A DNA stretch of 19,238 nucleotides from Spirogloea muscicola (GCA_009602725.1 WELB01000054.1:390309-409546); one strand, 5' to 3'. Positions 9,117 to 18,699 are shown, counted from the first letter of the stretch. Numbers and translations: made by a program. The notes: generated from the sequence alone by a model not told the origin.

Positions 9117-12100
9117 GTGAGTGCCAACAAAAACCACCGGTTTCTTTGATCTGCTAGCCTTGCTCATCTGTCACAACCATGAGTTGCCTCAATTGTAGAA
9201 TGCTAAACCCACATGCTGTATCTGCAACTATTGCAGATGGTGGACGCAGCTATTTCGTGTTTAAACAAGGACGTGATTGTCCAGGCAATGTCGCGTGCTG
9301 CAGGCAAGGTATACATGATCAATAACGACAAGAAGCAGGGCTTAGTCTTTCTGGCATGGCAGACTTGTATAGCACCGATCTCAGTCTCTGAGGACTTGTT
9401 TCATCTGCAGGCGCGAAGAGTAGTTGGAGGCACTCATGTGGTGCCCAGGCAGGGGAAGGGCATGAGGGCCACTGTGGTGCTGGCCAAAGAAGATGCTACT
9501 GCAGCGCGAGACCGTTCTGGTAGGATTGTACTTCCACGTCATGACTTACTGAAGCTACGCCAGGATTTGGTGCTTGCGACAGCCTTACTTCGTGACAACG
9601 CCGATTCTTATAAGCACAAGGTCAAACATCATCCCATTCAATTTCCATGCATGACATAGAGACTAATGGCTGACATCTTGGCAAAAGTATGGTACCATGC
9701 GGTATGTATGCTGAGGATAGCAAAACAGCACTTGCTGCCACTAATTCAGACTGTGTTATTCTGCCCGATAGGTTCTCCAACATGCTCGCATACTCATGCT
9801 GGAGGAGGCCATTAGTACTGAATGGATCAGCATGTGGTCAAATTTTGGAGGCCACTTCCTCCTCCTCCTTATCTTTGCTGCCAGGGCAGAGAAACTTCAG
9901 GTAGGAAGTATGGCTCACACGAAATGTCAATCTCTGCACATCGTTGCCTCAAGCAAGTGTGCTTTATGTAGACAAGGACTTGAGCCTGCACAAAATCTGG
10001 TTCATACGTCCTGACAGGATGAAGCAAAGTTGCGTAAGTTTCTGCACAAGATTGGGTTTTCCGACCTGGATGCGTCTAAGATTCGCAACTGGACACCTGA
10101 AGAGCAAGAGAATTTTGAGGATGTCCGCCAAAGGTGTGTGCTGTGGCAATACAGGCAATCCATGTAGCCCTGATTAGATCCTGATGTACTTCTTGTCGAG
10201 GATAATAGTCAAAGTCAATTTGCAATGAGCTTGTTCTCTGATTATCATACCCTGGAACTAATTTCAAGATACCTCTTGCTTTTGGGACTCGTGCACACCA
10301 TTATTAGGTACATGGAGCAGGAAGAAGCTGCAGAGGCAGCTATTGCCAGGAAACGAGAAGAAGAGGCAAGGGGCCGAGCACGTAGACATGTACTCTTGCA
10401 GAAAGAGACTGGAAGACGAATGAAGTCCTTGGCAAAGACTCAGCACACCGTCTTTGAGGGCACTCCACGCCAGGATGATGCAATTGAGAAGGAAAGCGAG
10501 GAGACCACTCCACAAGGCGTCACAAGCAAGGAGGCGGATGTTCTCCCTCTGACGTCCCCAAACACCACCAAGCCAGCCATGGCTGTCAATACGCAACGCA
10601 CTCTCACACGCACTATGAGCTCTTCCCTGCGCCGATGCTCAACAGTGAAGGTCAGTGTGCTGCAGGGCCTCTGTCAATACACAAGTTGGGCTGCAGCATT
10701 GCCATCTCATGGGCCCTCAACGGTCGCTTGAGCTTACAATAAATTAGCCCTGCTGCAGGGAGAGGGGCCAATTTGCAGCTCCGAGCAAGTCGAGTTGGCG
10801 GATGTTCTTGAGGTGGACGAGACTCTCTACGGAGCCGTGGCTTTTACCTTCTCAGCAGCTGTTAAATTACCTGCTGGAAGATTGCAAGCGGTGTGCTTAT
10901 TGAGTATAGAAGCTTCCGACGAGCAGCGCTGTCTGGAGGCCTTCATTAGCAGGGCTGGCCAAATCTCTCTAAGAATAGTGCGCAAGGGAGGACGAAGAGG
11001 CAAGGAGCGTCTCATGCAAGAGATGTTGATTGGGACTAAGTTTTTGGCCAATAATAGATGGCACCGGGTGGCCATTTCGCTTGATTCGAACTCCAGCATT
11101 GCAGCTGCGTACGTGGACGGGCAGCCAGATGGTCGTTGTGAGTGCGCACAGGTGTGCACTACATGTTCTATCGACAGATGTCAATCCTGGTTCTTAATTA
11201 GTCTTGTCCTACATCTTGAGAATGTTAAAAGTATAAGCTGTTGACAGAGGGTTTGCGAGTTGCAGGTGCTCAATTACCAGAATGCATCGCTGCTGGAGCG
11301 AGACTCAGCTCTGAGACTGGGGTCGTGGGCACTCATGGACTGGGAAGCTCGCAGCCAGGTACTGCCACGCCTCTTGAACCTTCTATTAGTCGAGTGACAT
11401 GCGTGGTGCCTGCCAAACGCTCAACAGCTTGGCCTGCACTTATGATCTCGTAACTTTCGTGGGCAGGCGGAGGAGATGGAGATGCAGGCTCAGATCTCAG
11501 GGGTGCAACTGTGGGGCAGGGCATTGGTTGAGACCGAGGTGTTGGCGGCCCACACTGCCCTACTTTGCCACCTGGGCACGGAGAAAGGAGAAGAGGATGT
11601 GGAAAGCACAGACCTGCTCTCTGTTATTGAGTCCACTGTGTCTCCAAATCCGAAGAAGCAGAAGACGGAGGATGCCACAGTTGTCATTGATACATTATCT
11701 ATGAAGCTTGACGCAAGCAAAGAGACAGAGCAGGACATTGCAGAGAAGATGCGGTTGCTAGAAGCTGCAGTACGTCAGACCCTGCGCAGCGGTGGCGAGC
11801 TTCACTTCACTGATGCTGACTTCCCACCATCACCAAGCTCCCTCCATCTGAACCCCAGCCACCCTCTGCCAAAGCTCAGGGTATCCCTTCCCTTCCTTCC
11901 CTTGTTGCGTCGTTTGCTCTTGCGGTACCCTCGTACTGATGTGCGTGCTAAGAGATCTCCTTGACTTGGGCAGGGGGTGAGCCAATGGATGCGGCCTTCA
12001 CAGTTCCTACTGCAGTCCGGGTCTAGTGCACAGCCCAGCCTCTTCTCTAGCACCTTGAACGCATCTGACGTCTGCCAGGTCAGTAAGGCCCATTCATTTG

Positions 12101-13704
12101 TATCTGTTTTGATAAAGACGAGAATAAGAATTTGCATGAGTGGAAGATGACCTGGAGGGCATTGCCAGATGAGGACTGCTCGTTTTGTCCACAGGGACGA
12201 CTTGGCGATTGTTGGTTCCTGAGTGCCGTGGCTGTGCTGACGGAGGCTTCACGCATCTCAAATGTCATTATAACACCTGAATACAACGAGGAGGGGATCT
12301 ACACTGTCCGCTTCTGTATACAGGTATTGTTGCAATGATTCTTACGACTGAGGGAAGGCTTGGGATGTCTGAAGGATTTCAGATCCTCCAGAAGACCGCT
12401 TGCCAGCCGTACTTTGATTCTGTTTTAGTGCATATTGCATTGTGAACAGGGTGAATGGGTGCCAGTCGTGGTGGACGACTGGATCCCTTGCTGCGGGCAG
12501 GGAAGGCCTGCTTTTGCGACCAGTCGAGCAGGAGGGGGCGTGTTGTGGGTGATGCTATTGGAGAAGGCATATGCCAAGCTCCATGGCTCATATGAGGCGC
12601 TCGAAGGAGGCGTGGTGCAGGATGCGCTCGTGGATCTCACGGGGGGTGCTGGCGAGGAGATTGATCTCACAGGGGCAGACTCCCTCCTGGACCTTGCTTC
12701 AGGCCGGCTTTGGGAGCAGCTGCTGCGCTTTAAGGGCCATGGCTTCCTGCTGGGTGCAGGTTCGCCGTCTGGTAGCGATGCGGAGGTATCGGCAAAAGGC
12801 ATTGTGCAGGGCCATGCATACTCCCTCCTCAGTGTTGTGGAAGTTGATGGCCACCGACTGCTGCAAATCCGCAATCCTTGGGGCGACGAGGTGGAGTGGA
12901 ATGGAGCGTGGTGCGACAGCTCTCCACTGTGGACAGAGCGTCTGAAGCACAAACTGGGGTACAAGCCGCAGGTGATCATGGAGCATGAGCAGCCCATCCA
13001 AAACCGCAGCTGCGCCTGCTAAGGGCTTCTTTGCGCATTCTAACACAGGCCCCCTTCTTACCTTGTGTCAGGCTGCGGATGGCATCTTCTGGATGGCGTG
13101 GGACGACTTTCAGCTCCACTTCCGGTCGCTCTATGTCTGCCGGCTGTATCCGCCCAACATGCGCACAGTCCAGCGGTCACGATGGAGCGGGACATCAGCA
13201 GGGGGCTGCTCCAATTTCGACAACTGGCACCACAATCCCCAGTTCCTTCTCAAGGCCATCCCAGGCCCCAACTCGCGGCTGCCGCTGCACGTTTTCATCA
13301 CCCTCACCCAGGTACTTACTGGTGTGACCGGTGGCCTCCATGCCCGAACCTTGACCACATCCTTTATTTTGTGAACTTGCACTGACACTGCAAGCATCAT
13401 CCTGCAGGGCTCCAACAATGGTGCAGAGCGGGGTCGCAAATCTGTTGGAGACTCTTCACACTTCTATATTGGCATTCGCGTGGTCCGCCGCAATGGCAGA
13501 AAATGCGGGCCTGTTTTGTATGCTCACGAAGCTATCGGGGGTTCTGACTATGTAAATACTCGGGAGGTTGCCTGTGAGTTGATATTGGAGCCTGATATCA
13601 AAGGCTACACGATCGTGCCAACAACGTATGCTCCTGGGGAGGAGGCATTGTTCCTTCTTTCTGTCTTCACCTCCACACCTGTCACACTGGAGCCTCTGTA
13701 CTAG
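3203..13704 (+). CDS. DEK1: DEK1 phytocalpain: polytopic membrane protein with C-terminal calpain protease, 30 exons
   Basis: DEK1 is a plasma-membrane cysteine protease that controls cell fate and division-plane orientation in land plants. Exons: 3203-3336, 3740-3987, 4159-4341, 4560-4689, 4842-4972, 5292-5406, 5589-6228, 6577-6690, 6798-6856, 7024-7201, 7306-7561, 7729-7879, 7965-8076, 8247-8418, 8516-8586, 8719-8810, 8954-9116, 9237-9308, 9411-9620, 9772-9900, 10018-10133, 10308-10650, 10759-11151, 11266-11358, 11467-11880, 11974-12078, 12195-12323, 12450-12971, 13072-13311, 13408-13704. All introns are GT-AG and every phase fits, giving 2003 residues against about 2150 in Arabidopsis. Order: membrane segments (1-313), cytosolic loop (314-527), membrane segments (528-983), charged linker (984-1273), LG3-like domain (from 1274), calpain core with Cys1614, His1773 and Asn1793, and C2-like domain to the end. 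The start ATG follows an in-frame stop. Least certain junctions: the end of exon 10 and the 9620/9772 junction. Confidence 0.95.
10759..11560 (+). other. DEK1 LG3/laminin-G-like domain (exons 23-25)
   Basis: The exon 23 product has the beta-sandwich pattern of the DEK1 LG3 domain: VAFTFSAAVKL, a Cys-Leu-Leu strand, ISLRIVRKGG, MLIGTKFLANNRWHRVAIS, and AAAYVDGQPDG. The last two match the NGRWHxVxI and YxDGxxDG signatures of laminin-G/pentraxin folds. Exons 24-25 complete it with ISGVQLWGRAL, matching the plant MDVFLWGK strand. In plants this domain is a linker with regulatory influence on the calpain. After it comes an acidic linker with a short basic patch (PKKQK, about 1497-1501). Confidence 0.8.
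11974..13704 (+). other. DEK1 calpain core (CysPc) and C2-like domain (exons 26-30)
   Basis: This is the most conserved part. The catalytic Cys1614 lies in GRLGDCWFLSA at the start of exon 27, His1773 in GIVQGHAYSLL and Asn1793 in IRNPWGDEVEWNG, both in exon 28. ITPEYNEEGIYTVRFCIQ, AYAKLHGSYEALEGG and VDLTGGAGEEIDL are typical of DEK1 calpains. Domain III (C2-like) starts in exon 29 around SAGGCSNFDNWHHNPQF and ends in exon 30 with YTIVPTTYAPGEEALF and LSVFTS. All three catalytic residues and the surrounding motifs are intact, so the protease is predicted to be active. Confidence 0.95.
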
Positions 13705-14100
13705 GAGCATGAAGTGTTTGAGCTGTTGCATGTACGCCTTCCATTAGCAGGAAGGCTCAGGCAGAGGGCCCCTTCTGAAAATGCAAGCTCAGCAGTAGAG
13801 ACGTGAGCGCACCATGTCACCTGCGCTCGCCTCTCTCCTTTCTGCCTGGCCTTTTCAGATTGAGCCCTGCATAGCCTCTCTGTAGCCTCGCAGACTCAGC
13901 AGCTGCAGGTCTTCATACTAGAAGGAGCACTCACTGCAGGGATACTATATAGCCTTCCTAACAGCCTTAGCGCCCACATCCCCACTTGCTGGAATGGTCA
14001 CCTAATTGGGACCACCTGCCATGGCAAGGTCACTAGTCATGCAGTCGTCCACATTGTCAAATAAATAGGATCTGTGGGTGCATTTGACCAGAAAATGATT
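13705..14100 (+). other. 3' flank of DEK1
   Basis: No coding sequence is evident after the DEK1 stop. One AATAAA occurs at 14060-14065, about 360 bases after the stop, and is a possible but unproven polyadenylation signal. Confidence 0.4.
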
Positions 14101-15430
14101 GTTGACATCTTGGGCAGACAAGAAGTACTTGGTATCAGGGTATCAGATGGATGTACTTCTGTACCAGGATAGTGTTGGTCGGAATTACAGTCACCGACTC
14201 GGGCCTACTATTTCGTCATCTATGGACGACGTCTTGTAGTTGAAGGTTGGCTGATGGAGTAAGCAATGCAACCTCATGGTCTACCTTTGCTTAAAATTTG
14301 TACCCGCACCCTTCCACTCCTGATGCTGTTGCTGCTACCGCTCCTGCGGCGTGCATGATGCCCCTCGTTATGCCCCATGCTCAACCTCCCCTCTGACGAG
14401 TAAGACCAAGGCACAGGCAAGGCCCCAGGGATCTGCAGCGCCTGTCGAGCAGGTCAAACAACAGCTGGGGTGTTCAACGACGCTCCACGTAAAGGGTTTA
14501 CAAGAATCAGGCAGGAACTACGTCTTGTTGGACATTTCAATGGGCATACTAAGTCTCTTGGATGAAGGCAGATGGAAGGGTGTTCTACACATGGATATAA
14601 ATAGCCTCATCTTTTCTGTATACCTTGCAAGAGTTAATCTGCTCAAGATGCTGTGTGGGGGCTAAACCACTGGATTGCCTTCTTACTGCACCTCTGGTCA
14701 GGAGTATCGGTTGAGGCGACACTAAGCCCCACAACACTGTGATAAACGAAGGCCCTGCTGAACAGGTTACTGTTACGCCAGCCCAGCAGGAGTATGACTT
14801 TGACTCCTCTTGTACAAGGTCAGATCTAGGACATTTGCCTCTGCTCGCAGGGAGGATGAAGGCCTAGCGATGCAGATGTGAATTTCTGATCCGACTTTGG
14901 GAATGGAGACGTGGACGATTTAATTAGCCGAACTTTCTCCGTTCTTCTTTGCATCGCAATAGACTCAACTTGAAGGTCAAACGGCAAAGTATGAAGTCAT
15001 ATTTTTGAAGAACCTAGTGCAGCCAGGGAACATGTTACTATATTGCATACTTTGACTTTCTGATGCGGCAGGAAAGGCCTGACAGATGGCTGGAGACTAG
15101 GCACCCCACCAGGTTGATCAACATTGGACTGTTCAGGCAGCAGGAGAGACTTGGTGTCTGCCTGGAGACTAGGCAACTCACCAGATAAATATAGAAGGAA
15201 TTTTGTCCACTTTGTCAAGGGGTAAATGTGCAGCCCGACATTGTGAGGCAAGACTGCGCGGTGCTGTCGCTGGAACACGCGAACAGGAGGCGATTGCTCG
15301 GATCACTGTTGGGAAGGGCTCTAGTTTGAAGCTCTTTCACAGCTTAAGGAGAGCTCTGGTTTAGGAAATTCACCATCACCTTTTGGGGCTTTGGCGATGG
15401 AGCGGCTCCCCTTGAGGGAGTGCCGCTCTG
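14101..15430. other. unassigned intergenic DNA
   Basis: I recognise no protein family in any frame here. The longest frames (14351-14665 plus, 14997-15278 minus) lack family motifs, GC-rich starts or plausible splice partners. A direct repeat is visible: CTGGAGACTAGGCA followed by a CACCAG end, at 15090-15112 and 15162-15184, 72 bases apart. The stretch may hold decayed transposon sequence or an unrecognised intron-rich gene. Confidence 0.4.
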
Positions 15431-15433
15431 TAC

Positions 15434-16027
15434 TCACTTCTGGCCATGGTGGTGATGGCAGCAGACTCCAAGGCAGCAGGCCGGCAGCAAATCAAGGAGG
15501 GTGGAGTGAGTACTTGCAAGCAAAGAGCAGCTGTAGGCGTAAGGATTGCGTAGCCCGCCTCCTGCGACGAGCGTTGGGTGCTGTTGAATCGACGCAGTCG
15601 GTGGTGACGACGTCTGCAATGAGCCGGGCCCCCCGCCCAGCGCGCTGGCGACGAGATCGGCGCGCCGAGTATGGAGGCGGCCATCCGCCCCAGCTGTCAG
15701 AGGCATGACACTGGAGTTTTCCGGTGCCACAGTGTAACCTGCCTCCATGAAGATACCGTACATTGCATTGCGTAGCAGGTCGTGAGTGCCGGTCCGCTGT
15801 CCACCGCGTGCGCATCGGAGCATGTGGGCCGCCAGAGACGCCGCGTCTGGACACCGCTCGCCGCGTTCACACTGCTGTACGCCACCGAGGCAGGGTGGAG
15901 GGAGGCCCAGGAGGCGGTGTACAGCCGTGCGAAAGGCGTCGTCTGGCATCCAGAGCGCGTCGTAGATCGGCAAGGCAGACAACCAAGCTGCGGCCCCTAG
16001 GGAAGATGCCGAGAGCAGCCGCGCGCG
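15434..16027 (-). pseudogene. LINE-type retroelement C-terminal region, left arm of inverted duplication
   Basis: The minus strand is open from 15982 to 15434 (182 codons). It contains a zinc motif, C-x5-C-x8-H-x3-C (QQCERGERC, then AAHMLRC), close to the CCHC finger found after the reverse transcriptase of many non-LTR retrotransposons. This is followed by GTHDLLRNAMYGIFMEAGY and RRADLVASALGG, which fit the usual pattern of HD-LRN, an aromatic EAG turn and an R-AD box in algal LINE proteins. No reverse transcriptase domain lies in the window, so this is a 5'-truncated fragment. Similarity to the right arm covers about 15545-16027. The retroelement call is by motif and context, not by database search. 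Confidence 0.65.
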
Positions 16028-16084
16028 GGCTCTGTCTCCGCGGCAGTGGAGCTTCTGCCTTCGGACGACGAAGACCTTCGGGGA

Positions 16085-16690
16085 CGCCCGCGGCTGCTCT
16101 CAGCATCCTCGCCAGGGGCTGCAGCTGGATTGTCTGCCTTGCCAATCCACGACGCGCTCCGGATGACGACGCCTTCCGCACGGCTGTGCATCGCCTCCTC
16201 GGCCTCAGTGGTGTACAGCAGTGCGAGTTTGGCGAGCGCAGCCCAGACGCGGCGTCTTTGGCAGCCCACATGCTCCGGTACCGGCACGCACCCACGACTT
16301 GCTCCGCAATGCCACGTACAGCAGATTTGTGGAAGCCGGTTACACTGGCGTTTGATATGAAAACAGCGTCATGCGACTGACAGCTGGGGCGGATGGCCGC
16401 CTCCACACCCGGCGCGCCGATGCCGATCGTCAGCGCGCTCGGCGGCCGGCCCCGGCTCATTGCCTCGGCACCTTTTTCGGCTCTTGGATATCGCCCATTC
16501 TTTTTGGGCTGGCTTGGCCAGCCCCTCTTCTCATTGTCAACGTCGTCATACCGACTGCGTCGATACCAGCCACTCTTCTCTATGGGCGAGCACATTCGTC
16601 GATACCAGGAGCGCCCACGCTCGTCGGAGGAGGCGGGCTACGCAGTCCGCCAAGCGGCGGGCGTCAAGGAACGCAAATATAGCAAATCTC
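16085..16690 (+). pseudogene. same retroelement region, decayed right arm of inverted duplication
   Basis: From about 16085 the plus strand repeats the minus strand of the left arm (for example TTGTCTGCCTTGCC, GACGCGCTC, CGCACGGCTGT and CTGACAGCTGGGGCGGATGG in both). Reading continues outward from a spacer of about 57 bases, so the arms are head to head. The frame is broken: four bases are missing after GGATG (near 16163), 15 bases are missing before the zinc motif, and a further deletion follows CTCCG (near 16276). Two zinc ligands are lost (Cys to Ser in GERS and Cys to Tyr in MLRY). Two small insertions lie at 16463-16529 and 16570-16596. Similarity ends near 16650. Confidence 0.7.
16456..16536 (+). 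mobile_element. 67-bp hairpin insertion flanked by 7-bp direct repeats
   Basis: CTCATTG occurs at 16456-16462 and again at 16530-16536; the intervening 67 bases are absent from the left arm, where CTCATTGC runs straight into the sequence that here follows the second copy. The insert ends with CATTCTTTTTGGGCTGGC and a hairpin (16506-16524), the same motif as in the retroelement tails at 2658 and 18786. The short direct repeats look like a target-site duplication. Confidence 0.6.
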
Positions 16691-17420
16691 CCACTTTGAT
16701 TTATCCTGTAGCACCAGCTCTCTTGTGTTAAGGAGCTGCCAGGAAGATGACATTCACGTTATGACTTTCACTTTTGCTGGCTTCTCTCTCGTCTTGTGTC
16801 AAGCTGCCCCTACCAAGACAATTAGGGCTGAGTTGTCCTTGTTGGGTTTGGCTATTGGGGGTTTAGGAGCCAACCCTCTACATGGCGAAGGCACGCGCAT
16901 TTGCACACCGGAAGCCTGGCCCTGTGGCGGTGGCGTCAGGCGGCGACTCCACCTTGTGGGCACCAGCCAGCAGCTGCCCCAAAGGAAAGCAGCCATGGAC
17001 TCCCCACAGCATGCCCGCAGCAAGCTGCGGCGGCGGCTGCGGCGGCGGAACGCAGCAGGGTTGCGCCCCCTCTTGGGCTTCACCGGTCCGAACTCCCTAG
17101 GTCGGGTCTCGGCCCGAGTCCCGTAGTGCTTCCCCGTGCCACCCTGCGCCAGGGGTTTGTGAAGGTCGCCCCAAGGCCTGCCCGTGGGCGGGCCTAAGGT
17201 CCACCCTGGGCAAGGCGGACCTGGCGATCGCTATCCCAGGGGCCGGACAGACCGCCTGCGCCTGGACGGGCCGCTTGCCCGTCAAGCGACTACCGGCCTT
17301 GTAGCTTGGCAGTCCCGTGAATTTGCCAACAGCTACATACACGGTCATGGAGCATTACCAGCACCATTTGGCGTAACCAATCGGTTGGAACGTCACACGT
17401 TTTGTGCCACAGTCAGATCC
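16691..17420. other. unassigned intergenic DNA with GC-rich hairpins
   Basis: No recognisable protein in any frame. Open frames such as 16725-17126 (plus) are Arg/Ala-rich with no family motif. Two adjacent inverted repeats stand out: 17175-17194 (GGCCTGCCC, GT loop, GGGCGGGCC, one G-T pair) and 17197-17222 (AGGTCC with GGACCT, 14-base loop). They may be remnants of another repeat or the 3' end of a transcript. Confidence 0.4.
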
Positions 17421-17723
17421 TCCCATGGTGTTTACGTTCATGTCATAATATTGGCAATTGAAAGCTGTGGCATTGCCTCAAGGAGTACAAAGATCTTCTT
17501 ATGAAGAATCGAGGGTACTCCTCGTGCTGCTCAGTAGCTTGCCAAGCTTTGCAAATTGCACTGCCCAACAACAACCAGCAACCAAGGCAGTCTACTTCAA
17601 CGAATCAATGTGTACCTCAACACATACATAGAAGCGATACTTGGAAAAGGACTACAACCATATGTGCTTTGGAAGCTGGCGGCACGTCACGGCTCGCTTG
17701 CCACCCTGCAGTCATCTGGCTGG
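17421..17723 (-). other. 3' flank of the cupin gene
   Basis: Lower-GC sequence immediately downstream of the minus-strand cupin stop codon, with no coding match. It probably contains that gene's 3' untranslated region; I cannot place the poly(A) site. Confidence 0.4.
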
Positions 17724-18575
17724 TCATGTCAAGTGCGTGACAAGCTCCGCAAGGCCTGGATATTCTGCCAGGAGCTGGGTGCGGTCGGCAAGCTCAAAAT
17801 CGTCAAATGCAAAGGCGGGCGCAACAGTGCATCCGACAAGGGAGAAGTGCGCCTCGGGATCTCTCGCGGAGGTCGTGCCCACGGGCTCCAGTGTCGGGTG
17901 CGAGCCGAACCACACCCCCGGCGGCACCACGTGCTGAAGCTGCTGCCCAGCAGCTAAGTCCTTGCCTAGCACCGTCTGCTTCACATTGCCATCCTCACCA
18001 AGCTCCACAACCTGCAGATTGCCGCGCCGCTCCAGCGACACCAGGAGAGCCTGGTGAGCCGGGGAGGCAGCGCAGGGCTGGCAGAGCGGTGGCCGCCCCA
18101 GAGAAGCAGGGCAGCACGTATGGACAGACTTGCTCGCCCAGCACAGCACCACCTGGGTCCGGGGCGCTGAGCACCGGCCTGGGAGGTTGCGAGTTTGCCC
18201 GGGCAATGTCGACGTACCGTGAGGGGCTCGCCGAGGTAAAAGTGCCAGACCTCAGCAGCAGGCATACGGTGCAGGCGCGACACGCTGCCGGCGGGGAGCA
18301 GGAAGTAGATGGCGGTGCTGACGGCGCGGCCGACCAGGTCTGGACCCGCCGGAGGGCCCTGGTGAGCGGAGCAGGGTTGGGGGGGCGGCGAGGCGCGAGC
18401 CCGGGTGGGCGGGGGGGGAGGGGCGCGCACAGGAGGGGGGCAGTGCCGAGTGCGGGAGGTGGACGGAGGTGTCGCGCAGCGTCTCGGCGAAGAAGCCGCC
18501 CTCGGGGTGCGGCTGCAGGCGCAGCTGCGCCACGAGCTGCCGGGCCGCCAAGCCCGCCGGCGCCTCGGCGCCCAT
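17724..18575 (-). CDS. DUF985 / Cupin_5 family protein, 3 exons
   Basis: A small cupin of the family found across bacteria, fungi and algae; its substrate is not established, though the fold is that of metal- or sugar-binding cupins. Exons on the minus strand: 18575-18431, 18339-18218 and 18050-17724, with GT-AG introns of 91 and 167 bases, giving 197 residues, a normal length for the family. Exon 1 has LQPHPEGGFFAETLRD, the family N-terminal signature; exon 2 has STAIYFLLPAG, SRLHRM and EVWHFYLGEPLT; exon 3 has VVPPGVWFGS, FSLVGCTVAPAFAFDDFELAD and a final EYPGL. The cupin His residues (in LHRM and VWHFY) are present. An alternative first intron (donor GTCCAC, acceptor before GGCCCTCC) also keeps frame, but the chosen one leaves ALPPSYLVGRAVSTAIYF, closer to the family. 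No targeting signal is obvious. The open frame continues upstream into repeat DNA to an ATG at 18806. Confidence 0.9.
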
Positions 18576-18699
18576 GGCGGGGGGCGGTGGAGCAGCAGGT
18601 GCCGACCGGGCGGGCCAGCGGCGCCGGGCGGGCCGGTGGCGCACGCTCCGCGCCGGCGGTCCACGCCGGTCCACCCTTGGCCCGGCCCAAGCCTCTCTC

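Noticed and set aside
12425-12997. 190-codon minus-strand open frame
   Set aside because: It lies antisense to DEK1 exon 28, which encodes the conserved calpain core; composition explains the open antisense frame.
15867-16595. 242-codon minus-strand open frame across the palindrome centre
   Set aside because: It crosses both arms of the inverted repeat; only its middle shares the coding frame of a fragment for a short stretch, and the rest is antisense to the right arm.
17080-17100. GGTCCGAACTCC resembling a tRNA T-loop
   Set aside because: No matching acceptor stem, D-loop or anticodon arm at the right distance.
16725-17126. 133-codon plus-strand frame with an Arg-rich run
   Set aside because: No recognisable domain, and no supporting splice partners or neighbours.
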